Positions 1 through 9,706 of a stretch of 21,666 bases of DNA are shown here, one piece after another. Positions within the stretch are counted from its first letter, which is position 1; each line of letters begins with the position of its first letter. The notes under the pieces are model-generated. The model was not told the origin of the DNA and made no database searches. It saw only the letters and a program-made list of their open reading frames with translations. This stretch comes from Mucidula mucida (lineage: Eukaryota; Basidiomycota; Agaricomycetes; Agaricales; Physalacriaceae): assembly GCA_015501055.1 (NCBI GenBank), contig JADNYV010000567.1:1-21666 (forward strand). Reading direction: 5' to 3'. The position numbers were made by a program, and so were the translations under genes.

Positions 1-2468
1 AGACATGCATTCAACGCGAGAATGGGAGGCAGGTCTTTCGATGCGATTGATCTCCGGGAAGAGAAAGTTCCAAAGTGTTTACATGATTGACATGTCGCTT
101 TATGTGTCATTTGACGGAGTAGTGAATCCCTGAGGATACTCGCGAAGTCGGAGGGAGGCTGAATTTCGTTCGATATCGTCTGCATCATCAAAAGTCAGTT
201 GGAAAGCAAGACGAGAAAGCTAATGAACTACCTTGCGAGGATATATAAGATCGATGATATGGGTAACATTCTCCTTCGTCCGGACAGCTTTGCAGTTCAC
301 GCAAGTTACTCTGTTTTTGGCGTCTATACCCATAAGTTGAGTTATAGGAGCGGCAGCCGGGTTGTACGAGTCAGGAACATAGCCCGGTACTTTGAGAAGA
401 ACAGGATTATGTGGGAAAGAGTTGCCTTCTGCACTGAGGTGGTCGATTAAGAAGCGATGGAACGATTGAATCATATGGCTATGATCAACCTCGTTGGATT
501 CCCGACCGTAATCAATCAAATCAATGGAGTTGGAGGCTAGCAATTACATGTTAGTCACGACGCTAGGACAATGGGACGCAACCGCCGACCTTGCGCAAGC
601 ACACCAACAGTTTTGCAGAAATTACTTGATTGACAATTGGTGCCTCGAGCATCTTCGAGCATACGGACAACAAAGCCTAGTTCGCAAAGCAAGCAGTGTT
701 CGCGATTGCAGTCAATGGCAATGTGAGACTTTGCTAGCTGACGAATTGGTCGGGAATAATGCATAGCTTGCAGCATGGAGTTAGTATACGAGTTGAGAAT
801 ATGTGTTTCCAAGCCGCTATATTCAGTCTTGTTGTAGAAGCTTTCAAAGCGGTAAGAGAAAAGTTTAAGACCGGAATTGAATTGTACAAACCCAAAATCG
901 AAGTCCTCCACCCCAAACTTTGAGTACTCGATCTCAACTTTACGATACATTTTCGGAGCCTCTTCGCCCGTATCGAAGACTGGCGTCTCAGGCTCGTTCT
1001 GGAATGATCGTTAAAGATAGCAAATCGATCAGGGAACGTCAATTCTAACCTCAGAGGTTTTGGTTTTTCCGCTTCTGAATCTAGCGTTGGGTTTCCGTTG
1101 AGTTGTGGCGACCACGTTGCGCTTTCCGCGGAGTTCTTTGGGCACAGTAGCGTAGGCGACATTATCATTAGTTTTCATGCTATTCAAGATCTGCGAGGGG
1201 ATTTTCTGTGGAGGAGGGTAGTAGGGAGTAGACGAGACGAAGTTAGGACTCCAAGACGACAGCAGCTGAGAGGTATAGTGAGGCATGCCGATAGTATTTA
1301 GTGGCGTAGAGTCCGTCCATTCAGTATCAGGCAATGGTGCGGGTGTATCGGGCCACTCGAATGGCTGGCCGTCGAAGCCATTGAAGGGAACGAGACCGTC
1401 CTCGTCGACTTGAGTCATGAGGTTTATGATGCCGTCGGCGTCGCCAAAAGCCATATATGCGCCTGTGGGCGATAGCGCAAGAGACGTCAAGTAAGAAGTC
1501 GTGTCAATCTACAATACATGAGAGAATGTAAGAATCCCAATGCGAGATCGTACCTGGTAGAACTCTGGAGTAGTATTGAGATTAGCCGCGTCGACAATGG
1601 TCACGGACCCTTGCGTCGAGGCGACAGCAACACTGGAGGATCGGCGAGGTACCAAATTCAGAAAAGCAGGCCCAGCGGAAAAGGGGACGGGAGGCAGCGT
1701 GCGCATTGTTCGTGCGTCGAACACCTTGACGAGATGATCTGGAAATGGACGGCCTTGTCTATACTGCTTATATCAGAGACCATAACGCAAAGTATTGCAC
1801 AAAGCATACCTGCTTTGAAGACCGATGGTGAATATGTAGTTCCCAGAAATCTGTAGGCCCTGTATACCACTTGGATGGGCGCGGACGCTGGAATCTGCGG
1901 CAGCGCGTGTTATTCCAGTGCGCGGGTCATGATTGCGCAGGTAGCCGTCAGCACCAGCAGATATGAGGCTTGAGTGGGAGAACTCCATATGTGTAATCAA
2001 CGAGGGAACTTGACATTGTCGGACGACGGTGCCCGTGGCTGGACTGACCAGCAAGAGCTCGGGACCGACAATAGAGACACCGATAACATTGGAGGAAGTC
2101 GTAGACGACGTGAAAGTGTGCACGCTTCGGTTATCTGAACTGCACACGGTTCAGCGCAGTTGAATCGTTGTAGGACATGGTACGCACTGATAGAACCATT
2201 TGTTCATGCCACCCTTGCCCCATGTCCCAAAGCCCATGCCTCGATTGCACCCAGCGCGTACATAGTTCTCGCCAACGACGACCTTTGACACGGGCAAGTC
2301 ACCGACGCGGAACGCGACGCTGCGTAATCCCTGCCGCCCGACGAAAGCTGCCACATTCCCGCTATTTGAGCCTGCCCATACGATGTCCGATACTGGATCA
2401 AACGCTAAAGCAGATACTGGCACAGGGAATGGCGTCGCAATGGCAGAGATATGGTGGTACGTAGCCAT
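1..2468 (-). CDS. PAN2: PAN2, scaffold/exonuclease subunit of the PAN2-PAN3 poly(A) deadenylase (partial, 3' end off window)
   Basis: PAN2 with PAN3 trims mRNA poly(A) tails in the cytoplasm. The model has eight exons (complement): 2188-2468, 1810-2139, 1554-1758, 1050-1508, 892-998, 590-840, 232-536, 1-179. Introns are 45-53 bases and every phase agrees, giving about 705 residues here; the usual length is about 1100, so the rest of the UCH-like domain and the C-terminal DEDD exonuclease lie off the left edge. The start is the ATG opening MATYHHI. Residues 1 to about 330 are a WD40-type propeller, followed by a linker rich in Pro, Ser and Thr. The pseudo-ubiquitin-hydrolase domain starts near residue 455, with GLETHILNSYTNS (about 470-482) and LCELGFVVRMLEDARG after it. 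The Cys box of true hydrolases reads ILNSYTNS and has no Cys, as expected for PAN2. A CVNCK/CQSCK pair suggests the zinc site. Identity is very likely. Confidence 0.93.
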
Positions 2469-2563
2469 AAGACGGGCAACCGAACAGATCGGAGTAGCAG
2501 TTCCATATTGGGCAGAGGCCGACCACAATCAGAAATTATCTTGATTGTCATTGCATCTAATAT

Positions 2564-4904
2564 TCATTCTACAGTACCCCCGAGAAGTGTCCATACCAAC
2601 CCAGCACAAAACGCGATCCAATTTACCACCAGATAGAAAGCCATAGGAATAACTCCCATAATTACATTCCCCAACACACCCCGACGCGTTATCGTGTCCC
2701 AGATCTCAGTCTTAATGACATGAGGCGCGACGGGTGATTTGTATGGACCAACCAGACGATAAAAAGAGGTAAATGCAGCACCGAAACTAGTCGTGATGGT
2801 AAGCAAGACGCGTTATATGCGTTCGAAATTAGGTGCACTTACCAATAACACAAAAGTATATGTGCCCCATATTGAAACCAGACTTCCCATAGACTCGGCG
2901 CCGCACCAATGTCCTTCGCTAGAGTACTCATATACGTCGAATGATCTACGCCATACTTTATCCGCGCCGTATCCTTAACCAGAAGGTGGTAATGAGGCGG
3001 AGTCAACGGTCTGTGCACCTTCCCTTTAATTAACGATATCCAGAAAAATGATTGCATCTCCGCGATGGGAGGTATCGCGCCGACGCCCGGACGAACAAAT
3101 CCAATGAAAGCAACTCCTTCGTCTCCCTCGCGAACGACATTCCGGATATTGGCTTCGCCAGGCGTCGCGTATTCGCTGTCCTTATCCAGGAACCCGAACT
3201 CTTGGCGATACCCAGTCGCGTATATCACAACTTCAGGGCGCACGTCGCGTCCCATCATGCGCAACGCATCTTTACGCTTGGGCAATTCGGGAAAAACAGC
3301 TCTCCCGTTGGGCAGAAAGGACACGGGAAACGGGGCAAGGTCAACGGTGAAGTTGGTTTGTGGAGGCGAGTCCTCTGGGGGATCAATGTATCGCGATAGG
3401 CGGTCCAGATATGAGGACCGTTTACGGTAAGGACGATTGATGTAGGGCATGGCTTTATGTGACTGTTGAGGTTGGTTTAGTTAGATTGACTGTCTAGTGT
3501 TATTATTTGATTCACCTTGTTCAAGAATACGTAGGCGCGGCCCAGTCGCTCAGGCTCCAATTCACCGACCTAGAAGAGCGTGAGTGGATGCGTATGAAGG
3601 ATGAGATGTCAACAAACCCATTGATTACATCCAGCCTGAGTTCCTGTTAACACCCACAGGACGCGCTTGATGACAAAATCGGATACACTAGGACAAATGA
3701 GTGCTTGAGTAGTCAGATTATCCAAATACTCACAACCAACGAATATGAGAGGCAGCTACCCACGGGTGCTACGCATATATTCGCATCAAACGACGCGATC
3801 GAAACAAAAAAAGCACATACCACATATGCTGTCTCCGCAAGATTCGTGATCAAAGAATCAATCGGCACTTTCTTCTCGCTGTCGAAGCGGAATCCGAACA
3901 TTTCAAAGTCGTTCTGATCAAATCTGAGCGAGGGGAGGTTTAGGAGAGGTTGTGAGCTTACTAGTGCTTTGGGAAAGGATAGAAATCCTCCTCGCGTGCA
4001 GAGGACTACCTCTTTGGCACCCGCCTTTGCGGACTCATATGCAAGGTCCATGCCTACCGTTGCGTGAGATGACGCGTCAAGTGAAAGCGGAAGAAACATG
4101 TATACCAGTTTCTCCAGTTCCCAAAATCATGACCCTCTTGCCAGACAGCTGCGAACGTGCCTTGTAGGTATGAGAGTGGAACACCTGAACAGGAGGTTCC
4201 AGCTTTGAGAGGTGTTCAATCCCTGGGATAGAAGGAATAGAAGGAATAACATGTAATCCAGTGCATATTGCGATGTAACGCGCAGTTATTGTATGTACGG
4301 CTACAAACCGTGCGTCAGTGTGGTCAGATTTAGATGAATAAATGCGTACTGTCGTCCCATTGCGAAGGATCCTCAGAGCTCTTCTTAACGTATGAGACCA
4401 CATGCTCCCCAGACGTTGCGTCTCTGCGGACATTAATGACTCTATGCTTCAAGCGTATCCGTTCCTCGAGGCGGAAATGCTTCGCGTATCGAACAAGATA
4501 ATCGACATATTCCTGCGATCGACAACAATGAATGACATTCAGAGAAGAACGGTTTTGGCTGACCTCTAACGTCAGATGGTCTGATTGAGACAGAGGCAAG
4601 CGAAAGTCGGAAAAGCTGGTCAACTGTTTGGAGGAGACTAAAGTCGCGTTCTATGCGCGGCAGTTAGCAAAACTGGATTTCTCTTTCAACCACGATGAAC
4701 TCTTAGTCTCGCCAATTCTCTTGTTATGAGCATATACTAGGCGGGGAATCTCACCTCGTACGACCGGTAGCGGAATGTACCACCAATCGCGTCTTCCTGC
4801 TCGAGAACGATGGGGTCGAACGGAAAGTCGCTGTCTGCATATTCTAATAGCGATTTGCAGGTTACCAAGCCTGCAGCGCCAGCTCCGATAACGACGACCT
4901 TCAT
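2564..4904 (-). CDS. Flavin-containing monooxygenase-like protein (class B FMO), C-terminal membrane segment
   Basis: This is a predicted FAD- and NADPH-dependent oxygenase of the FMO / dimethylaniline monooxygenase type; the substrate is unknown. Eleven exons (complement): 4755-4904, 4564-4650, 4350-4512, 4106-4300, 3962-4053, 3821-3913, 3734-3768, 3618-3687, 3516-3569, 2843-3462, 2564-2786. All phases agree and give 593 residues. The FAD-binding GAGAAG is at residues 7-12 right after the start. The NADPH-binding GTGETG (about 194-199) is split by an intron. The FMO fingerprint region reads VFHSHTYK (about 173-180), with His in place of the usual Gly. YATGY is at about 394-398. The last 35 residues are hydrophobic (VIMGVIPMAFYLVVNWIAFC), suggesting anchoring to a membrane such as the ER. 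The first intron is long for this locus (104 bases); one exon is only 35 bases. The gene ends 95 bases before the PAN2 start on the same strand. Family is sure, substrate is not. Confidence 0.92.
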
Positions 4905-5588
4905 GGACTGACGACAGGACAGTGCATCGCACGGCACGTCGGCCTAGGCAAGGCGGCAGCGTAATTCGGCATCTACGAAAGTGACGGTCAAGAATGTTCA
5001 GTTCTAATTTTGGAAGCAGAATGAACTCAGACTGGACCCGCCATCACCTCGAGGCAATTAATGACTGGTGCCTCCGATCCCGGATGCAACCTTCCATATC
5101 CTGTCATCGATGTCCATTCAGTCCAAACAACTCGTTGGGTTTAGCACGGGAGCAAGTCCTCCATATCTAGTAGTTATTCTGTCACTTGAGCTGCTAAGCG
5201 CCCACAGGCACACACGCGCCATCTACCTGGAGCAGCGCCAAAATCAAGATATTTCTTTTGTTGTTCCCCTACAAGCTTCGAAATGGTCGTAAATCATGCT
5301 GTAGCGCGTCCAGGAGCTGCTCGCTTCAGACGTACTGCGAGGGATCTTGCCAGAGAGTCAGCGATGTGACGAAGACGGAACTCGCTAACATTAGCGGGCG
5401 TTTATCAACTCGTGTTGATACACTCCTCCCTCTAGAGCCGGCATCGGAAGTGCCGCGCACGTCTTTAACCTCGACCACCTTCTGACAAAACTTCTACCCT
5501 CGGTTTCTCGCTCTCCATCTTTGTCTTGATCATTTATCGTTTCGAACCAACGGTCGATCCCCGAGAACCTGGAGCGCAGTTGTGCAGA
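4905..5588. promoter_or_regulatory. Divergent intergenic region between the FMO gene and the DUF6699-like gene
   Basis: The two flanking genes point away from each other, so both promoters should lie here. I see no clear TATA box tied to either start. Inside it, 5283-5485 holds two abutting open frames that together read like one small protein but are out of register by two bases (see findings). A pyrimidine-rich stretch (5486-5530) precedes the DUF6699-like gene. Nothing else is recognised. Confidence 0.4.
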
Positions 5589-7192
5589 ATGCCCCATCCC
5601 TTCATCCCTCCGCTTCCCGCTTCATTGCGGGCGGAAAGTGAGTTCACTGACAAATCGACCGTCATCTTATATCTCATTTACCAACAGTGTCCCAAGATGC
5701 GAACGTACCATTCACTTTTTGGAAGCCTATCGCGCCTTCAGCTCTGCGACCAAGTATATCGAAGCCCAACTCTTTCTCTTGTAGCTTACAACGAAACTCT
5801 ACATAGGACCTCAAAAAGGCATCCTGAAGCAAACATCGACCGCGGCAGGTACGACGTTTGTTCATGTCCGAATCCGACTGCCCATATATATTTTTCCCGG
5901 AAGCGACGATCCTCACCAACTCGGGCACAAACACGGCTACCTCTTCGTCAACTCAAGCTGCCCGTGAGTCTCGTATTCTCGCTAAAGGTACAGTTTGAAT
6001 TTATACGCAAAGGATTAGCGCCACAAAGAGGTTTTCTGAGAGCCACCTCTTCAGGTAAGTTCATGTTGCGGTGGAACGGCTTCTTGCTCATGATACGTCA
6101 GCGCCGCCACCAGTCAATATACCTCAACAAGCCCGTCCGACACGTAGGTATAATAAATTCGACTTGAATCGCCTAATTTCATCCTAGGCGAACCCCCATT
6201 CTCCTCCGAGCAGCTTCGAGCAGGCGCACATGCTAAGTGGAATGCTTATGTCTATCAACGACATATGCACGCCGCGCAGACTCATGCCTGTAAGTGAATT
6301 CCATATGACGCCACCGATCTAAAGCAGCGCGGTATAGATCAACAGAACGTCTCGCGTCCTCAGTCTTACCCTTCAACCGGCGTTCAAGTGTCATATCCAG
6401 CAATGCCTCGTCCACGGACGATGCAGCAATCCCACCTCACCGCACATAGCATGCCCTCAGGACAGTTCCAGCAGCCACGAAGTCAAGAAGGAGATGAACG
6501 GCGGCCAACGGGTATCGAAAGCGGTAATGAAACTGGTGCCACAATCATTGGTCTGTCGCCTGTTATAGACTTACCCACAGTACACTGATCAGCGCTCTTC
6601 AGTGGGACCCATCAAAATGGAATCTATATCGCTCGCCCGCCCCCTCAAAAGACATTTCCTCAAAGGCCCTTCTGGGCGTCCGATGAATGCGCTCGAGTAT
6701 GAGGTCAATATCGCCTTCGACCCGAGCGAGGAGAACGACCATTGTCTTCGGTGGAACCCGCACTGGCGACGCTACGAGCGCCTACAGCAATCCGAGCTCA
6801 ACATTTGTGCATCGACGCACACCACACTAGGCGAAATGACTATCTACTGCCCGACCTACACCTCTGAACCTCCCTATCGCGTCAAACTGACGTGGATCGC
6901 TGGGAACAGCGGCATCCATTGCGTGGAGGTCCTTGAGGGCATCTTTCGAACGTATCGGCCTGTTCTGAATATGCACCAGCTCGAGACGCACCGCGATCTG
7001 ATAATCTCCGACGCGTTCAAAAAGGCGTACGAGTGGCGGATAGGCCATTCGAAGGATCCTGTGAGGGAGGCGCAGGCGGGACCAAGGAGGGTCGATCTAC
7101 TCTTGGGTAGGATGTTATTTGGCGGAATGAAGCAGACCGCCGATGGTCAGTGGGCCTTGATGGATCTCGTACTGGAGCCGTCCTTTTACTAA
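5589..7192 (+). CDS. DUF6699-like domain protein with disordered N-terminal half
   Basis: Function is unknown. The model has nine exons: 5589-5637, 5688-5753, 5807-5848, 5904-5963, 6019-6054, 6102-6143, 6188-6289, 6338-6550, 6603-7192. All introns are 44-55 bases, all phases agree, and the total is exactly 399 residues. Residues 1 to about 205 look disordered, with KGILKQ, runs of Ser/Thr, APPPVNIPQQ and a Gln/Pro/Met-rich stretch. The last exon holds the conserved part: NDHCLRWNPHW, then a Thr/Pro-rich strand region, GIHCVEVLEGIFRTYRPVL, and near the end PRRVDLLLGRMLFGGM. This order (tryptophan-bearing lead, strands, EVLEGI helix, RVDLL) matches what I recall of basidiomycete DUF6699 proteins. 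The last exon is firm. The first four small exons are a reconstruction: the intron at 5849-5903 ends in AAG, and the start could lie elsewhere. Transcript reads would settle this. Confidence 0.78.
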
Positions 7193-7920
7193 GTATCGTT
7201 GAGGATGTCTGTTGAGTCGGGGACAGTTTGGATTGACTCCCTATGAGCTGGTGGTTTCTTATCTACCACAAATTAATTCCGTGATGCAATGTTACTTCAC
7301 TTTTGGATGAGTTCGGACTAAACTATGTTTGAATTTGAGATTATCTTTGTTTCTCTTACTCAACTTCAGGTGTACATTGGCTGGAGGCAACTACGAAGGG
7401 AAGCCATTCACCCACAAATTCCCGTGCATCAACATTATTTATTTATTTCTGAAAATCCAGTAAAATCAGAGTTATCCTGTCTCCTTTTAAGGAATGTGAC
7501 TTTCCTATTTGGCACATGATTATATCCCGCCACAAGGCTCTACAACAAAATAATGCAGTCACAAGTATGGTGGGCAGCTTCTATAGTTTAGTCTGCTGGA
7601 AGGAACATTTTGCAATTAACTCATTCAGAGTGTAGAATTTCACCCCCCCACCTTTGCTAAATCCTAATTGAATGAGTTTGAGTTCTTATAGGTCATTTTG
7701 TAAATGACTACTCATAAAATACAGTAGGCTTACACATGCATCAGTGTTGTGTTAGATCTCTAAGGCTCCCAAGGGTACTAGTCTGCTTGGTGCAGCGCTT
7801 AGACTCAGCAAAAAAATGCATCTTCGATCTACAGTAACACTCAAAATTGATGTTCACCTGCCATATTTGTAATTTTTTCCCACACTTGCGTAAATTACTC
7901 TCTTGTCATGTAACAACGAC
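7193..7920. other. AT-rich non-coding stretch, 5' part of the transposon-debris block
   Basis: There is no supportable gene. Composition turns clearly AT-rich after the DUF6699-like stop. A short 10-base inverted match (ACTCATTC arms near 7620 and 7670) is the only local structure seen. The first 100-200 bases should include the 3' UTR of the preceding gene. Confidence 0.5.
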
Positions 7921-8168
7921 TACTGTAGTGTTTCGACCGCAAATTCACATAACGGGTCACGGGGGTCTTTGAAGTGAAGCTATATATACATCATAACGGG
8001 TCACGGACCACTTTGGTCAGGCACGAGCCTCCAAATAAGGAAATTTCAGGTCCCGCTATAAGCGGAACTGTCCAAAAAAGGCAATTTAAGGGTCTGTGAA
8101 GCTGTTCGCTGTAACTTCAGACCATAATGGGTCACAGGCTGTGAAGTTACGGTCGAAACGCTACAGTA
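7921..8168. mobile_element. MITE with ~29-base terminal inverted repeats and TA target-site duplication
   Basis: The left end starts TACTGTAGTGTTTCGACCG and the right end, read on the other strand, starts TACTGTAGCGTTTCGACCG. Over the first 29 bases the two ends match at 26. Each end begins with TA, consistent with the TA duplication of Tc1/mariner-type elements. The element is 248 bases including both TAs and has no coding capacity. Inside, CATAACGGGTCACGG occurs at 7948-7962 and 7992-8006, with a diverged copy (CATAATGGGTCACAG) at 8123-8137. A small hairpin CCGCT-ATA-AGCGG lies near 8056. I infer a non-autonomous DNA transposon; the superfamily is only suggested by the TA. Confidence 0.7.
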
Positions 8169-8390
8169 TGTCTAAATATTGAGCACTGTCACTACGTGCT
8201 ATGCACCCCAACAAAACAGTGCACTATACTCAACTATAAACACAAAAATCCCTGCATTTTTTGGGCTGCTATTAAACAAAAACCTGAATTTGCGGGTACT
8301 TTTATTACGACAAAGACAATCAAGCAGAACTGAGAGCGCTTGCAGGAAAATGGGGAGAATTATCACGAGAGTAGGCAAGGGAATGCAGGG

Positions 8391-9043
8391 CAGCCTCGGG
8401 CCGTGAGCTTAACTGCTCTAAAAGACATTACTAACCATTTAAATATAGGCAAATTGGTTGATGGTGCAGATGTGCAGCATGTTGTCCTTCCCAATATCCT
8501 GGCCTTTCACAATTTATTGCACAACTCAGTTGAGAGTCCTATGGGGGCTTTGTTTAGTGCTGAAAACCTGAACTTAACCCGCAACATCGCTGTGCCCGTC
8601 ATGCATTCTTCCATGTTTTTGCCAACTGGCAGGATCTTGATGTGTTCCTCTCCTACAATGTTATCTTCATGGACAAGTCAAAATACCTCATCCATGGGTC
8701 AGATGACAGACACTGGTATTGCAGAAGATGTAGAGAGAAGGTCTTCTTCCCTTCATTTGTTCAAAGAACACATAAGCATGGGGCTGGGCAAGGGAAGGAT
8801 AAAGGGAAGGTCAATGTATGGGGCTGTATCACTTGCAAGAGTACTGGAAAGCTTTATTGGGTCGAGGGCACTCTCAAGAAGGAGCAGTTGATTAAGATTT
8901 ATGAGCAAGCACTGCTCCCTAGTGTGTCAGCGATCAAACTCTTCCCGCCACATTTTGTGCTTCAGCAAGACAACAATCCTAAGCATACCTCACATCTTGC
9001 GCATGACTGGCTTAAGGAGCACCACCTGCAATATATTCACTTT
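8391..9043 (+). pseudogene. Degenerate Tc1/mariner-family transposase (DDE_3 type), frameshifted and truncated
   Basis: Two overlapping frames carry one transposase. The first (about 8391-8595) includes GQPRAVSLTALKDI, resembling the basic linker and second helix-turn-helix of Tc1 proteins. A frame change near 8590-8597 leads to the second frame, reading RHAFFHVFANWQD, then VIFMDKSKYLIHGSDDRHW (first catalytic Asp), KVNVWGCITC (conserved WG) and FVLQQDNNPKHTS (second catalytic Asp). The family's third motif (SPDLNPIE, last catalytic Asp/Glu) is missing: the protein stops resembling the family after HDWLKEHHLQ at about 9031. There is no clean start codon or flanking inverted repeats. It is therefore inactive. 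It has the same orientation as the MITE just upstream, but nothing shows that the two are related. Confidence 0.75.
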
Positions 9044-9048
9044 TTAGT

Positions 9049-9195
9049 TGTAACTCATGCATTGTTTTGTGATTTATTTCATTGAAGTTACTTCAATCGT
9101 GGGAAACTTCCATTACATATAAAAAGGTAAATAGCACCAAACAACTTTCCGCTTCTCTCACCACATCTGAATTCTGCTTTCATCTGTGTCAAGCA
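9049..9195. mobile_element. Probable small solo LTR flanked by TTAGT target-site duplication
   Basis: The 147-base segment starts TGTAACTC and ends GTCAAGCA (TG...CA ends typical of LTRs). It is flanked on both sides by TTAGT (9044-9048 and 9196-9200), a 5-base duplication typical of LTR retrotransposons. A TATA-like box, CATATAAAAAGG, lies near 9117, where an LTR promoter would be expected. It sits right where the broken transposase loses its reading frame. The call rests on a short duplication and two dinucleotide ends, so chance cannot be excluded. Confidence 0.42.
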
Positions 9196-9200
9196 TTAGT

Positions 9201-9706
9201 CTAAGGCTCTTAGGTTTCATCCTGCTGCTTGTATTCACGCTACTTTGTTTTGGTTGCATGTAAGTACTTGCATCTTCTTAAGCACTTTTATTGGCATTGA
9301 GTGTAGTGTCTATTATATCTACATAAAGGGTGCTTCAGCCTATGAGGAGCCTTCCACTCATGGCTAGGTAGCAGCGGCTCATAAAACACAGTGCAAATCT
9401 TGTTGTTTGGTTCATAATGAGTGTGCTGCCCAAGTAGTATTCTATTCATTTTTCTTAATCTTTTCTCCACAAAGTGCCTAGAGTAGTAACTGCATGTTTT
9501 AACCATGATGATTCTCTCATATTGAGAGGATGCAGTTGCAAGCGCCTACACTTTACATAGTAGCGTCTTTCTTCATTCTGTATTAATTCCATGCTCGTCA
9601 TCCAGGAACTGACAAATTGTTTCATCATAGTGACAACTCCCTTTCACTGCCGGACGTTGCTGTTGCAGAGCACAGCGGGTCCGGGCCGTTGTGCTGCAGT
9701 GACATC
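9201..9706. other. AT-rich stretch between transposon debris and the next gene
   Basis: No gene, RNA or repeat is supportable. The short open frames lack features of real proteins. The 3' part must hold the promoter of the plus-strand gene starting at 9707; no clear TATA box is tied to that start. Confidence 0.4.

Noticed and set aside
3052..3430. Two plus-strand open frames of about 120 codons
   Set aside because: Antisense shadows of the large FMO exon that carries the YATGY motif.
5864..5987. Alternative start of the DUF6699-like gene at ATG 5864 (MSESDCPYIFF)
   Set aside because: It needs a very short or poorly placed next intron. The chosen model uses a GTGAGT donor at 5964 and an ATTAG acceptor, and extends upstream in phase. 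It remains the main alternative.
5526..6167. Plus-strand open frame of 213 codons
   Set aside because: It crosses several introns of the DUF6699-like gene. The spliced model changes frame repeatedly but gives consistent phases, GTGAGT/GTAAGT donors and a total divisible by three, and the unspliced frame has no recognisable content.
7719..7840. TACAGTA-type sequences at both ends of a 120-base stretch resembling the MITE tips
   Set aside because: The similarity covers only 7-8 bases and the orientation does not give a proper inverted repeat.
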